Source: Asparagopsis taxiformis (taxonomy: Eukaryota; Rhodophyta; Florideophyceae; Bonnemaisoniales; Bonnemaisoniaceae). Taken from it: a stretch of 64,000 nt of DNA. The notes beneath the pieces were generated by a model. That model searched no databases. It worked only from the letters and a program-made list of their open reading frames with translations, and was not told the DNA's origin. A program made the position numbers and the translations under genes. This document shows positions 20,660-31,624 of this stretch, one piece after another; within the stretch, counting starts at the first letter, position 1; every line of letters begins with the position of its first letter. The stretch is taken from positions 62,001 to 126,000 of the forward strand of contig JALQPE010002342.1 in the NCBI GenBank assembly GCA_030407315.1, written 5' to 3'.

Positions 20660-20665
20660 TATATA
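20660..20665 (-). promoter_or_regulatory. TATATA box upstream of the bZIP gene
   Basis: On the minus strand TATATA lies about 121 bp before the ATG. If the predicted upstream intron is real, this element would be inside the transcript, so the two models compete or reflect alternative promoters. Confidence 0.35.
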
Positions 20666-20733
20666 CAAGTCGAGTTGAATGATATATGCGATAAACGTGT
20701 GATTTGGCGTTGATTTTGGGGATTCATTTTTGG

Positions 20734-20882
20734 CTGCAGGAAAAAGTGCCGAGCGTTGCGGTACACTAGTCAGGGCTGATTGGCATTTGTTATGGCAGCG
20801 TGACACGTCTCTGGCGCGCTACGGCGGTCGCGAGATTCGGCCACTAGTCCCACGTCTCATACGCATGGACGTGTGTACTTAC
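20734..20882 (-). other. Predicted 149-bp spliceosomal intron in the bZIP 5' UTR
   Basis: On the minus strand the segment begins with a consensus donor GTAAGT (20882-20877). It has a branch-like CTGAC (20773-20769) about 36 nt before the end and finishes with a pyrimidine tract and CAG (CTTTTTCCTGCAG). Joining the flanks does not fuse a coding exon to the bZIP frame, so it would be a leader intron. Based on motifs alone. Confidence 0.5.
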
Positions 20883-23800
20883 CGTTTGCGGGCCAGACTT
20901 TTCCCCTGACGATGGTGCGCGCATAAAATCAATGACAGTCACGCGCGCCTGCTGTAATGAACGTGCTCCTTCCATTAAAGGCGCCTCGCGAGTGTAAATG
21001 CTTGTGCAGGCAGTCGCCAATTCCCAGATCGGGTGGAAACATGCCACTCACTCTCCATCGCCGCCTGCTCGGGCGGTACGAGGTGCCCGTCACCGACCCA
21101 ACTCCCCGCACCTTGTCGTCATTCACTGCTGCAACACAAGGAGGCAGCCTCGCCGAGCTGCATCAAGCCGCCCCGAATGGAAACATCCGCCCGTCACGAT
21201 CATTGGCGCACCGCGCCGTCAACCCGCTGCGCTGTCCGAGATCTGAATTCATGATAAATGCATTGCTCCTTCAACTGTCAATTATGAAAAAAAACAGATT
21301 CCATCGAGATCACAAAAAAACACAAATCATGCCAACGCTGCGCTACACTCTCTCCATTCGACTCGCCGTCACTCCCCCGTGACCGCCCAGCTGTATCCAA
21401 CTATAGCTTACAGCTCACCTCTGCAGCCCATTGCTTACAACAACCCCAATTGACCAACGAGTGAAGGTACTGCTTACTATACTCATGGCCCCGTTTACTT
21501 GCAATGCAACTCGTACTTTACCTCTTTAGCTTACATTTTACCACCCACACAACCTGTGTATCTTTCGCCTGCTTTCCATTACACCGTCGTGTTAACAACC
21601 CCTCCATAACCACCCGCCTGTCTCTTGCCAACATAAGGCGTTGCGCGCCATCCGATCAATGTCGGCCAAGCTACAATACGTCACACAACCTACGTATGTC
21701 GTCGCCAATGCTACCGCCTTACTACATTAGAGAGGATCTGTAATTGCTGCGACTAGCCTCGCACACATGTTGACATCATGGCTATCTATCAGACACACTA
21801 AACAACCACTACACTCGTTTGATAAGATAGCTTGCAGGAGGGGGAACGCTATCGTGTCGTATTGCATCCAGGTCGGCATCGTGAGAGGATGCGCGACGCG
21901 CAAAATGATAATTGCGGTGAGGAAGGGTGCGCCAAGACTACAGTCGCGATGAGCTGCCTCAAATGGCATGCTCGCAGCATCGCCTTGCTATCAATTGTGC
22001 TTACAATGGTTATTGTTGTTGTAGCTGTGTGTGCTCGTAACGGCAGCAATGCTGTAATCGTGCAGCTCGGCAGCTCGTTACATAATGGCCTTGTTGAGTA
22101 GTGTGTTATTACGCACCGTGCTACAGTAGACGTCTCGGGAGCTCTGCAAATTTAACGGAAAATTAAAATGGAGATGCCTACTTTTTTCAATAAAAAACAT
22201 CTCGCGATAAACTACTTACACAGCTGCGTGAGCGCGCGCCCATCCGTTTCTTACAGCGAAATCATATCTGTCCCAACTTTTATTTCACAATTTCACTGTT
22301 TTACACTCATTACAGTCGACCGTAGTACTGTAAAGATGTGTGCATTGCTGGTCGCGCGCGCGCCCTGTTCAATCTTGCATCCACTAGGCTTGTACATGGT
22401 TTCGACGCGGCCAAGACTGTAATCTCGCTGCCGTAGCTCAACCGTATGCTTCAGACAGTGCCAAACAATTGCACATACGTCGAGCAATTTGTTGACGCGA
22501 CAAGAGATGCTCGAGCTCGACCATCTATCTACTAGATTGCGTCACGCAGTAAAGCGGAGTGGGAGGAGGAGGCGGAGGAGGGAGAGGTTTTAGTGGAGGT
22601 GCCGGAGAACACGAGCGTCATCGTGACGGCGCAACGCTTGAGTACCAATTGGTCGACTCGCACACAAGATATAGGAAAGTAAAAAGGTTATTCGTCGCGC
22701 CGCGTTGCGCCGCAATCAATATTCATAAACGCGCAAGGGCTGTATTACGCATAACAATCAATAAAGGCCACGTCCTTGGCCGTCCATCCGTCCTATGAAT
22801 AATGTAACAGACGAGGCAATTTCTGCGGCCAAAATGTGCGCGTGCAGGTCAGATATTAATGATCACAAACAGCGAGAGCGTGCGAGAAATTGCGTGAGTG
22901 AGGAAATGGAGCGGGCGGGCGGGCGGGCGGCGTCAATATGAACATTACACATGGACGCGCGGGGCGGCATGGCGCGGCCGGTCCCTAGCGGCAGAGACAA
23001 AACGTTGGGCGCGACGGCGGCACGCGCGAGGACGGCGGGTAGTACCTCTACAATCGGGTGCGCAATGCATTGCTGTCGGCGGGGCGCGACGTGCCGAAAT
23101 TGTCAATAAAGGGTTTACAAACAAGATACATTATAAACTTGGGGCGTGTGTGACTCACAAATGACACCGTCATGGAATTGTACCTCTGCTGCGCGTCGAA
23201 ACACACACATGAAAGAAGGGCGGACGAGCGGGCACGGCACGCGCTTGCATTTGTGCACGTTGTGTTGCATCATGCCAGGTGTTGCATTGCTATTGGTTTC
23301 AACGACCACACGTGCTAAAACCTGCACTTGGTTCAATCGCCGTGCGTCGTATGTTGGATTGCGTGGTGGTGCCGTGCATTAAAAAGCTCTTCTCAACGGT
23401 GCAGTGGTCTGCTCTACTTGTGCATCACACCACACCACACGCTCCGCCGATCGCGCCGTCTGTCCATCGCGCAACTCGCGCAGCCTCGCCCCGCAACGAC
23501 CCTCTCTGCACGCGCACGCAGCTTCGCGGCACCAGCGAGTGCAGCGCTATAACACGAGCGACTCTGAATTGTGGCCAAAAATAAATTGGTGTCCGTCCAT
23601 ACGCGCCGACACGATCCACCGTGTGCGCGATCTTGCGCCGTTGCGCTGCCGCACCCATCCGGCTGACGCACATGCGAGCAAGGAGGGTAATGACGACTGA
23701 TTGATTGAGACGACATGCGCGTCGCGTCCGTGCTGTCCAAACGTTGCCGACGACGTCGCGCGCACACACATGGAGACGGATTTATTGTGCGCGCGCACGG

Positions 23801-25354
23801 GCGCTGCACGCGTCCCATTGCTCATTGGTTGACGCACTGTTGCAGCATACGCTGTCGAAACATAACTGCAACGCTCGCCCGCACCGCCTCATGCTTCACG
23901 CATCAAATCTAAAATTGTTTGCACCCTCCAGTTGTCGACACGTCAATATATGCTGCAGATCCGTATCTCAATCGCGCGCTTGTGCTGCCGCCACAACCGT
24001 TGCATGCCATTGACCGCTTGTCGCTCCGTGCAGCGCAACACACCACAGCTGAGCCCAGCGTAGCGCTGCAGTGCAGTGCCGGCCCATCTGGCTCGTGTCA
24101 GCTCGCTGTGGCCGCGCGCACTGCGTCCGTCTGTCTCTGCTGTTTGTTTTCATGTGCTATTGTTAGAGTGAATATAAATGAGTGAGTGTAGATAACATCA
24201 TGTAGCATTAGATGCAACCATTGATTGTTATATGGGTAGCGCAATGATAAATTCCATTCTCTCCCATCCGCTTCCATTTAAAACCTATCGCCAACGCAGC
24301 GTGATTATGTCTGATCACTTCATGATGCCACTCCATGGAACGCATGGGTCGTGTGCATGCATGTACATCCAAAACTAACGTATCAAACGCTGCATTGAAT
24401 CACAACGATCGGTCACTGTTTCCCACGTTGCGTCGCACAGCCTGCACTGTGCGCGCGCTGTCCTACCCCGCACCGCACCGCACCGCACCGCCCTGCACCG
24501 CGCAACGCCGCGCCACCTTGTCTTCCGCCCGGCACGCGGCCAGCAGCCATCATCGCAATCACCAGTGTAACGTCATTCTATAGGCAAGATACGTGGAGTA
24601 GGGTAGTGTAGAAAATGAATTGGACAAGCCGCCGCGCGCGCAACGCTATGCTATGCAATGCCATCATGAATTGGCATGCGTCGTATCGCATCTGTACACA
24701 GCTGCGTGACGCTGTCGCTTACCGTCCATCCAACACTGTATGATCACTTGGTACCGACTTGTGGAAATCAAAAAGAGTCCCGCTGCAGTTGAAGCAAGTC
24801 TTTGTCTGTATGAGGAAATGCTCGACCACCAAACATACTCTAGCGTTCACTCGCTTACTCGCTCTATCGTCAAATCGACTCATTGATTCGTTCACCGTCA
24901 ACCATGTAACCCAACTGCCACATCTGTATTCCTTCAATCATCAAACACCTGCCACTCACTCACACGTTTGCACCATCTCGAAACATCGCGCCGCACCTCC
25001 TACCCGTCTGTAAGAAGGCGTCATCAGACGTAAATGGCACGTGTCCTGAATCCCGATTCGCACATCCCGATCCCGAGATATCAGTGTCCGAAAAGCGCAC
25101 CAATCGCAACGCGCATCCACGCGACCACAAATCGCTCCCCCCGCAGCATCTCCAGAAAACAGCCCATAAAATACCCAAAATTCACCACACAACGGTATCA
25201 TATCCACCGTTCACCGCCACCAACCCGTCCCGAACCGCCTTTCGCCATTTCGTCTCCACCTGTCGTTACCCAACATCATGTGCGTCGACCATGTAACACA
25301 CCAACGCACACCCGTCGTCTCCGTCCTTCTTCCCACCAGCCCACCCGTCCCGAA
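20883..25354. other. 4.5-kb gene desert
   Basis: No convincing protein gene. Frames of 60-141 codons occur but lack domains, and most start at non-ATG codons. It contains G/C-rich tandem repeats: (GGGC)5 at 22912-22931 and (CACCG)4 at 24471-24490. Further splice-like signals lie on the minus strand: GTAAGT at 22218-22213 and TTTGCAG ending near 22144. It may hold a long 5' leader or noncoding RNA feeding the bZIP gene; that is inference. Confidence 0.5.
21889..22101 (+). CDS. Possible 70-residue single-TM protein
   Basis: An ATG-initiated small frame with one hydrophobic segment of about 19 residues (ALLSIVLTMVIVVVAVC) preceded by a Cys-containing polar head. It could be a tail-anchored or type I/II micro-protein, or a chance frame; nothing else supports it. 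Confidence 0.2.
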   Translation: MRDAQNDNCGEEGCAKTTVAMSCLKWHARSIALLSIVLTMVIVVVAVCARNGSNAVIVQLGSSLHNGLVE

Positions 25355-25894
25355 ATGGCCTTTGCCACCCCACTCGCCGTCTCCGCTGCGTCGCGACACC
25401 AATTCTCCATGCGCAACACCAGCGCGCGTCGCCCGCCCGCCATGACCATAGCCGCGCCATCGCCCTCGCCGTCGCAACTGCAAGTGTCGTCGTCTTCATC
25501 GTCGCCGCCGACGCCGCTCCCGTCCGCCGAGACTGCAGAGCCTGTCACGCTAATTGACGGCGTGCAGAGCTATCTCGACGCGGTCGCCGTCTCGCAAGAC
25601 CGTCTCGTCGTGTTGAAAATCTTCGCGCCATGGTGTCGCTCGTGCCGTGCATTGCACCCGAAAGTGAATCGTTTGGCGCGAGAGTTTCCGGAAGTAACCT
25701 TTTTCAAGATGGACTATGAGAAGAATAAGGAGTTGTGCTACCGTCTCGGCGTGTCCTCCATGCCGACGTTTTTGTTCTACCACGGCGCGGCAGGCGAAAT
25801 CGAAAAGTTCAGTTGCGGACCGATGCGCGCCGGCGTGATACGCGACAAGATTGACAATTTTCTAAACGGCCAATGCGTCTACGAAACGCAGTAG
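25355..25894 (+). CDS. Atypical plastid thioredoxin (ACHT-like), WCRSC
   Basis: A 179-residue thioredoxin-fold protein. Residues 1 to about 60 form a Ser/Pro/Ala transit peptide with Phe3. The active site is WCRSC (residues 93-97), preceded by FAP and followed by RALHPKVNRLA. This resembles the plant ACHT group, which also shares the KFSCGP-like segment near the C-terminus. ACHT proteins link plastid redox state to 2-Cys peroxiredoxin and starch metabolism. The cis-Pro is in SSMPTF. I chose the ATG at 25355 for the transit peptide. An in-frame ATG at 25034 would add 107 Arg/Pro-rich residues that look untranslated. Convergent with another thioredoxin-like gene 116 bp away. Confidence 0.88.
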   Translation: MAFATPLAVSAASRHQFSMRNTSARRPPAMTIAAPSPSPSQLQVSSSSSSPPTPLPSAETAEPVTLIDGVQSYLDAVAVSQDRLVVLKIFAPWCRSCRALHPKVNRLAREFPEVTFFKMDYEKNKELCYRLGVSSMPTFLFYHGAAGEIEKFSCGPMRAGVIRDKIDNFLNGQCVYETQ

Positions 25895-26010
25895 GACGAG
25901 TTTAACTCGGCAGCAATCCCATTTGTTAATATCTCTATCCGACCCGACTGCCAGTCGCGTTTGTTTTATTTCATTTCCGTCCCCACAGAGCCGCTAGTTT
26001 ACAACATAAA

Positions 26011-26484
26011 TTACACATTATCCTCAATAAACATCTCCAGCGTCTCTCGTTTAGCGCTGGAGAAATGGTCGACGCGCTTACCGCGACGGAACAAAATAAA
26101 CGTCGGCAGACTACGCACGCCGAGTTTACGCGCCAATTCCGGCACATCATCGCTATTGAGCTTCATGAAAAACGCGTGATGCGCATGTGCCACAACGACC
26201 TTTTCAAAAGCGCGTGCAAATCCAATGCACGGTCGACAGCCGTTCGAATACACCTCCAGCACTGCCAGCTTATCCGACGCCGCCAGTAGCGCCTCCAGAT
26301 GCGCGGCGGACGTTATCTCGCACGCAGACGACGGCGGGTGCGAAGACGGCGTTACCTTTGGCGCGCGCGGAGGCACGGATAACGCCATGCGCGCGCCACT
26401 CGGCCGTCGATGACAGACGCGCACGCCTAGGTCGAGTGATGCACCCCGTACAGACGGCGTGCCCGGTATGAACGCTGGTGCCAT
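26011..26484 (-). CDS. Thioredoxin-like protein with GCRPC active site, probably plastid
   Basis: A 157-residue thioredoxin fold. The first 45 residues form a basic presequence with Phe5, fitting plastid import. The redox motif is CRPC at residues 83-86, but the residue before it is Gly instead of the near-universal Trp (SNGCRPC). The cis-Pro is Pro127 in SLPTF. Both cysteines are kept, so it can still be redox active, with altered potential or substrate choice. It is not closely similar to its convergent neighbour, so the pair need not be a recent duplication. Target proteins are unknown. Confidence 0.85.
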   Translation of the reverse strand: MAPAFIPGTPSVRGASLDLGVRVCHRRPSGARMALSVPPRAPKVTPSSHPPSSACEITSAAHLEALLAASDKLAVLEVYSNGCRPCIGFARAFEKVVVAHAHHAFFMKLNSDDVPELARKLGVRSLPTFILFRRGKRVDHFSSAKRETLEMFIEDNV

Positions 26485-27113
26485 GCTTGACGAGTTGGAT
26501 GGACGCTTGTTTGCGCCGACGGTGTGGTGCGGGGCGAGTTGCGACTATTTCCTTCTGTCGGTGGCGGTTGTGCGCGATAGTTGTCGGTGGGTGGATTGAG
26601 ATTTTGATGACGCTTGCCTGTGGTTTTTTGACACGTTTGTTGTGTAATATCTGCCAGCAGGTAACTGAACGAACATTACAGTGTGGACGTATCTGGTGAC
26701 GTAAATTGTCGCGCTGGTTGGCCAATGGGATTGGGGTGTGCTGAGTAATTACGAATCACTGGGACAAATTTGTGGGAACTGTTCGAATTTCAGTTGACGA
26801 GCAGTGATCAGATCTGTTTTGCCTTACCCTTGGTGTTGCATGTGTCAAATGGGATAGTCGGAGTGTCTTATAGCCAGACATGAACTTGTCAAACGCGCCC
26901 TCCGTCACTATCGCGACACACATTCGTACGGCGCCTCCTGCGCAACCGTGCATTACGCTGGCCCGCACGTGTTACACGTCGATTGGCACCAAAGATCTTT
27001 AAACGACAATCATCTAAAATAATACATACGGCACACACATGCGCGAAATTCATCCATCTGTACAGAAAAAAATCAAACCAAACTGAGCCATTCAGACAAT
27101 AAAGCGATGCGAT
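26485..27113. other. Intergenic, thioredoxin-like promoter and PPR 3' region
   Basis: This 629-bp stretch has no supported gene. It lies upstream of the minus-strand thioredoxin-like gene and downstream of the PPR gene on the same strand. Confidence 0.5.
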
Positions 27114-29093
27114 TTAAGCGGCGCGCCGTCGTTCATACTGCGCTTTGTTCTCAAAGCATTCCTGGATCGCCGCATTGATTTCCACAACCAACGAACGATT
27201 CTTGGCGACATCAAAAATATCTCTAGCACTCGCCAATTCAGCAATCTTATCCACTTGTTTCATGTCGTATAGACGCGAATCACGCTCGAGTTCGTCGACA
27301 ACCTCGTCCAAAAAGCGCCTACTCTTCGAGCGAAGCGCGATTTGAAACAGAGTGGAATACGTCACCTTACTGGGTTGAATACCTCTACTGCGCATCATAT
27401 CCAGAATCTCAAATGCTTTTTCATACTCTCCGCACCGACCCGCACCGTTAATCAGGCTCGAAAACGTGTACACATTCGGTTGCACTCCATGCGCCTGCAT
27501 GTCCTCCAGCACTTGCATTGCTGCTGTGAAATCACCGCAACGCGTCAACGCTGAAATAACCGACGTGTACGTGACCAGGTTGGGTTCGATGCCGCGCTCC
27601 GACATTAATTTCAAAATGTCACGCACTTGTTCGAATTTTCCAGACCGGCCCAACGCGTCGATCACCGTTGAATATGTGATGACATCCGGTGTGCAGCCAG
27701 CCATCTCTTCCATTTCATTCAATACTTTCAACGCTGCCTCGCCTGCATCGCCATCAACCGTGCAACGACATGCCGTCAAAAGTGCATTATATGTCACGAC
27801 AGACGGTTTAATTCCGCTCGCAATCATGTGCTCGTGAAGCTGAAATGCGCGCTTGATCATTTTGGCACGTCCGCACAGTGTGATCAGTGTGGTGAAGCAT
27901 TCGCAGTTCGGCTTCAGACAACGTGACATCATCTCTTCATAGATATCAAACGCCTCAGCGATATGGTCCGAGCGCGCCGCCGCAGCCATTAGAGCGTTAT
28001 AACTAACTTCATTGCACATGATACCACGTCGATGCATGTGTTCTTTCAAACTGATTGCACGTGAAAAGTCTGGCACGTCCTGCCCCGCAATACCAGATAT
28101 GAGCGTATTATACGTGACTAAATCTGGACTGACACCCGATTCCCCTGAATCCAGTGTATTTCCGTCCTCATCCACTGTACTGCCATTCGACTCCTCCTCC
28201 ATCTGTCGTACAAGTTCAAACGCTTCGTCCAGCATTCGATTCTTCCGAAGCCCGTTCACGACTGAATTGTACGAATAGATGTCCGGTTTGATGCCCCAAT
28301 CTCGCATTCGCTCTAGAATCTTGAGCGCGATATCCAAATCTCCAGCGCGGACACAGCAAGCAATGAGCACATTGAACGACACAACGTCGGGCGACACATT
28401 TGATTCAGCCATGTGCTTGAGTGTTTCAAATGCTTCTGTAATTCTCTGTGATTTGGCGCACGCATGCAGAAAAGCATTGAAGGAATATCGATTCAAATAG
28501 TATCCATTCGCTACGCAGCTCTTCTGTACCTGTAAAGCCTGGTCCACCATACCATGGCGACTGAGCAGCACATAAATAAAATTGAACGCACGAGGTCCGA
28601 TCAAACAGGCGTCGGGTCCCTTGGAGGCGAGAGCGCGCCACATTTCAAATGCGCGAACAGCTTCTATACGGGTGCCGACCTTCATGAGCGCAAAGAAAAA
28701 GTCGGTGTAAATCTTGGTAGTAAAACTACTCTGCAAGGACGGCACAGGAGATACAATATCATAGACGGATATGACTGCACGCCAGTTGGCAGCCTTTATC
28801 AGGGCTGTCGTTGCGCGTAGCACAGTGTTATACGTGATGGTCTTCACATCGCGGGCTACGAGTGAGGGCAGCAGAGATAATGCACCCGCTCGTATGGCAG
28901 CGTCCACGCTACTGGCTGTTGTGGCTGCATTTGCAGTTGAGGGATGGTTTGTTGCAGCGAAACGAACGCGTTTACGGACTGTGGTGGGCGGGGACGACGG
29001 GGTGGTTCGGGTGTCGCGTGCATCGGCTGAGGGCGCAGGTGGGGGCTGTTGATGGGATGCGCGTAGTGGCGTTGCAACGAATGCAAGCGACAT
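27114..29093 (-). CDS. P-class pentatricopeptide repeat protein, plastid
   Basis: A 659-residue RNA-binding protein. The N-terminus (MSLAFVATPLRASHQQ) is a transit peptide with Phe5. From about residue 85 to 640 it is built of roughly a dozen 35-residue PPR units, recognisable by VVSFNVLI, IYSYNSVV, LVTYNTLI, VVTYNALL, VITYSTVI, LVTYTSVI and VYTFSSLI. All are P-type, with no E/DYW editing domain and no SMR domain. Such proteins stabilise, process or activate translation of specific organelle RNAs. The ATG at 29093 was chosen; the frame is open 179 codons further upstream to a GTG, but that sequence is His/Pro/Ser-rich and looks like 5' UTR. The RNA target is unknown. Confidence 0.93.
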   Translation of the reverse strand: MSLAFVATPLRASHQQPPPAPSADARDTRTTPSSPPTTVRKRVRFAATNHPSTANAATTASSVDAAIRAGALSLLPSLVARDVKTITYNTVLRATTALIKAANWRAVISVYDIVSPVPSLQSSFTTKIYTDFFFALMKVGTRIEAVRAFEMWRALASKGPDACLIGPRAFNFIYVLLSRHGMVDQALQVQKSCVANGYYLNRYSFNAFLHACAKSQRITEAFETLKHMAESNVSPDVVSFNVLIACCVRAGDLDIALKILERMRDWGIKPDIYSYNSVVNGLRKNRMLDEAFELVRQMEEESNGSTVDEDGNTLDSGESGVSPDLVTYNTLISGIAGQDVPDFSRAISLKEHMHRRGIMCNEVSYNALMAAAARSDHIAEAFDIYEEMMSRCLKPNCECFTTLITLCGRAKMIKRAFQLHEHMIASGIKPSVVTYNALLTACRCTVDGDAGEAALKVLNEMEEMAGCTPDVITYSTVIDALGRSGKFEQVRDILKLMSERGIEPNLVTYTSVISALTRCGDFTAAMQVLEDMQAHGVQPNVYTFSSLINGAGRCGEYEKAFEILDMMRSRGIQPSKVTYSTLFQIALRSKSRRFLDEVVDELERDSRLYDMKQVDKIAELASARDIFDVAKNRSLVVEINAAIQECFENKAQYERRRAA

Positions 29094-30262
29094 GTTTGTT
29101 TTGGTAGACTCGCGGGGTGCAATTGTTGGGTGAAGGAGGGAGGAAGGGTTTTGTGTTTTTGGTTTGTGGTGGTGCGGTATGTTGTGGATGGGATGGGATG
29201 GTGTGTTCACGGATTGGTCGGCTGTCGTGTACCACAGGATTTGGTCGGATAGATCTCGATTACGATTGTGACAGGTGTTGAGGATGGATTGGTGCATGCG
29301 AGTGGGTTGGAAGATTGTAATCTGAGGATTTTGTGATGAGCTCACGTGTAATACAGTGGAGTAATTTGTAATGAGTGATTGTAATTGGGAATTGACAAGG
29401 TTGTGGTAGTAAGGAAGGATGGGTGTAGGACGTGTGGATGCAATTGGAAGAGTGAGAAAATGTTGCGAGTGGAAATGGACCGGGAGGTATGAGAAAAGAT
29501 CGGACCACGAAAACGGACCGTTTGAAGTGAATTTGGATATCGGAGAGCAGTAGAAGTTACACGGGTGTAGGCGAGTGGCCTCCACTAGGCGAAAAATTAG
29601 GCTTTGAAGGTAAGAGATCGATGGTTCCACTGCACAGGGGACAATAAATTAACCGAAATGGACTGGACAGGACACGGCGCGGCGAGTGGAGGGGCACGGC
29701 TCGCTGAACGGAAATTTTGCGATGCATCGGGGCAGGGTCAGGAAACACCACAGTATCCAATGAGAGCGTACGTTATTTGGCGAGCGTAGCAGCGGTGCAT
29801 TGGCATCGGTTGCGTCGGTGAGTGGGTTGACGAACGGCGGCATGAATGATGCATACCATTGGTTTGGGCGCGCGCGACGACACTCGTGTGATGCCGCGTG
29901 TGAGCTGAGAGCTGGTGGTTGATGCGTGGCGGTGGGGAGGGCGCACGGTTCGGTTCAGTTTGGCACAGCACGGCACGATAAGTCACGGCTGCCTCGATTG
30001 AGTGCCATGCGATGCGGTGCGATGCGATGCATTTCATTGCAATTTGAATATATGTGTGCTCAACGTAAACGTCTCGATGCGAATAAAGAGTTTGTCTATG
30101 CTGGGGAGAGGGCGCGGGGAGTGTGTGTGTCTTGATGTGGCGCGGTGCGGTGCGGCGCAACGGCGTAGACGATGTGTTGTCGCGTGTTATGCAGCGCAAG
30201 CGCAGCGCGGTGCTGTGCTGTGCGGTGTGTCGCTGTGCTGCGTGGGGTGGCGTAGTGCTACT

Positions 30263-30282
30263 GTGCGGTGCGGTGCGGTGCG
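30263..30282. repeat. Pentanucleotide array (GTGCG)4
   Basis: Four exact 5-bp units. Further degenerate GATGC/GGTGC units occur at 30006-30030 and 30138-30158. Confidence 0.9.
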
Positions 30283-30933
30283 AGGCAGCGTAGTGTAGAC
30301 AAGCGCAGCGGAGAAGGGCGCTGCACATTGGACTAATTTGGGGCGGGGCGGGGGGAGGTTTGACACGGCTGGAGAGACGGGGCAACAATTGGGAAGCAGT
30401 CTCGATGGATTGGCTCATGGCGGCTCACATCGATGACCTAAATGCGACGGATGCGCTGCAGCAGTAGTAACAAGTCGGGTGTTGGACAAAACGGCCTTGT
30501 TGCGCGGTGCTGCGATGGCGCTCCAAGTGACATCAGCACGCGAGGCGGCTACAGTAGGGTGCGTTTGAATTGCGCAGACTGCGACGCGACAAGAGCGCGT
30601 ATGATAGGACGCAGCGCGGCTCACTTGATTTCATACACAATATAATTTACGCGTGGTCCGTTGCTCCATGCCGCTGTCCCGTGAAGGTGTGTCGTGTGGG
30701 GGCAGTGTAGAAATTTGGATATTTTCGCCTCAGATGCTCCGACAGTGCGCTCATTGGCGTCGCACAGCAACGCACGCAACATGCCACGGCGCGCATGACG
30801 ATCATTGCAACGGCCAGCAGGCCGTTCAACTTGTTTGTGTGCCTCGCTTGTGCTAGTCGCTTTTTTGTCGCTCGCTTCAGACCAGACCAAGCTAGAGCGT
30901 GTGTGTGTGTGTGTCTGTCTGTCCGACGCATCC

Positions 30934-30953
30934 GTTGCCCTGCCCTGCCCTGC
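30934..30953. repeat. Pentanucleotide array (TGCCC)4
   Basis: Four exact units, preceded by a GT-rich tract from about 30899. Confidence 0.9.
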
Positions 30954-31160
30954 CCCGCCCCACCCCGTTCCGCCCCTGCCGCCACCAGATATTTTTGGAC
31001 CTGCCCGTTCGCCCGACCGGCCACGCCATGGCGTGTTGCCATCCAATTCACAAAACGGTCCGGGAGCGAGTGGATTGTCGCGCATGAATTGAGCTGGATC
31101 GGGCGTCATTGGCGAAAAGAGAGAACGAGAGCGCGGTTTGGGTGGCGCAGCGTGGGCTGC

Positions 31161-31216
31161 ACTGCACTGCACTGCATTGTTCGGCACTGCACACAGGATG
31201 GATGGATGGATGGATG
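31161..31216. repeat. (ACTGC)3 and (GATG)5 arrays
   Basis: (ACTGC)3 spans 31161-31175 and (GATG)5 spans 31197-31216, in the importin gene upstream region. Confidence 0.9.
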
Positions 31217-31624
31217 AAGAGATAGATGTGTTTACAGGAGATATGCAGCCATACAACAAGAGGAATAAAAACCATCGACAATCTGTGGATATCAACGACT
31301 TGCATACGGCCAAATTATGTTACACAACGATTTGTGAGCAGACTCTGTCCAGTCGTACAGACTAATCGAAAATAACATGTTATATTTCCAGCTGTCAGCC
31401 GCCAACCACCCAACCAACGTCGCTCACTTCCACCACGTCGCTGCGGCTCGTGGACCAAAACTTTCTTCCACAGTCCACTCGGTCCAAAACATATGATGCT
31501 ATCCCACGCGCCAGCCCACAACAAAACCACCCTTTCAAGCGCCACCCGACTCGCCACGCTCTCCGACCCATCCACACTCCGACCCGACCCGTCCCACGCG
31601 CCAGCAACCAACCAACCGCCCATC

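Larger units (their letters stand above)
29094..31624. other. 2.5-kb intergenic region rich in short tandem repeats
   Basis: It lies between divergent genes (PPR and importin). No convincing gene. The long frames here (up to 230 codons) are low-complexity products of repeats. It holds (GTGCG)4, (TGCCC)4, GT-rich tracts, (ACTGC)3 and (GATG)5. It must contain both promoters. Confidence 0.6.

Noticed and set aside
29738..30418. 226-codon minus-strand frame
   Set aside because: Low-complexity His/Arg/Thr product of pentanucleotide repeats; no protein features.
30621..31313. 230-codon minus-strand frame
   Set aside because: Runs through GT and pentanucleotide repeats; no domain and no targeting signal.
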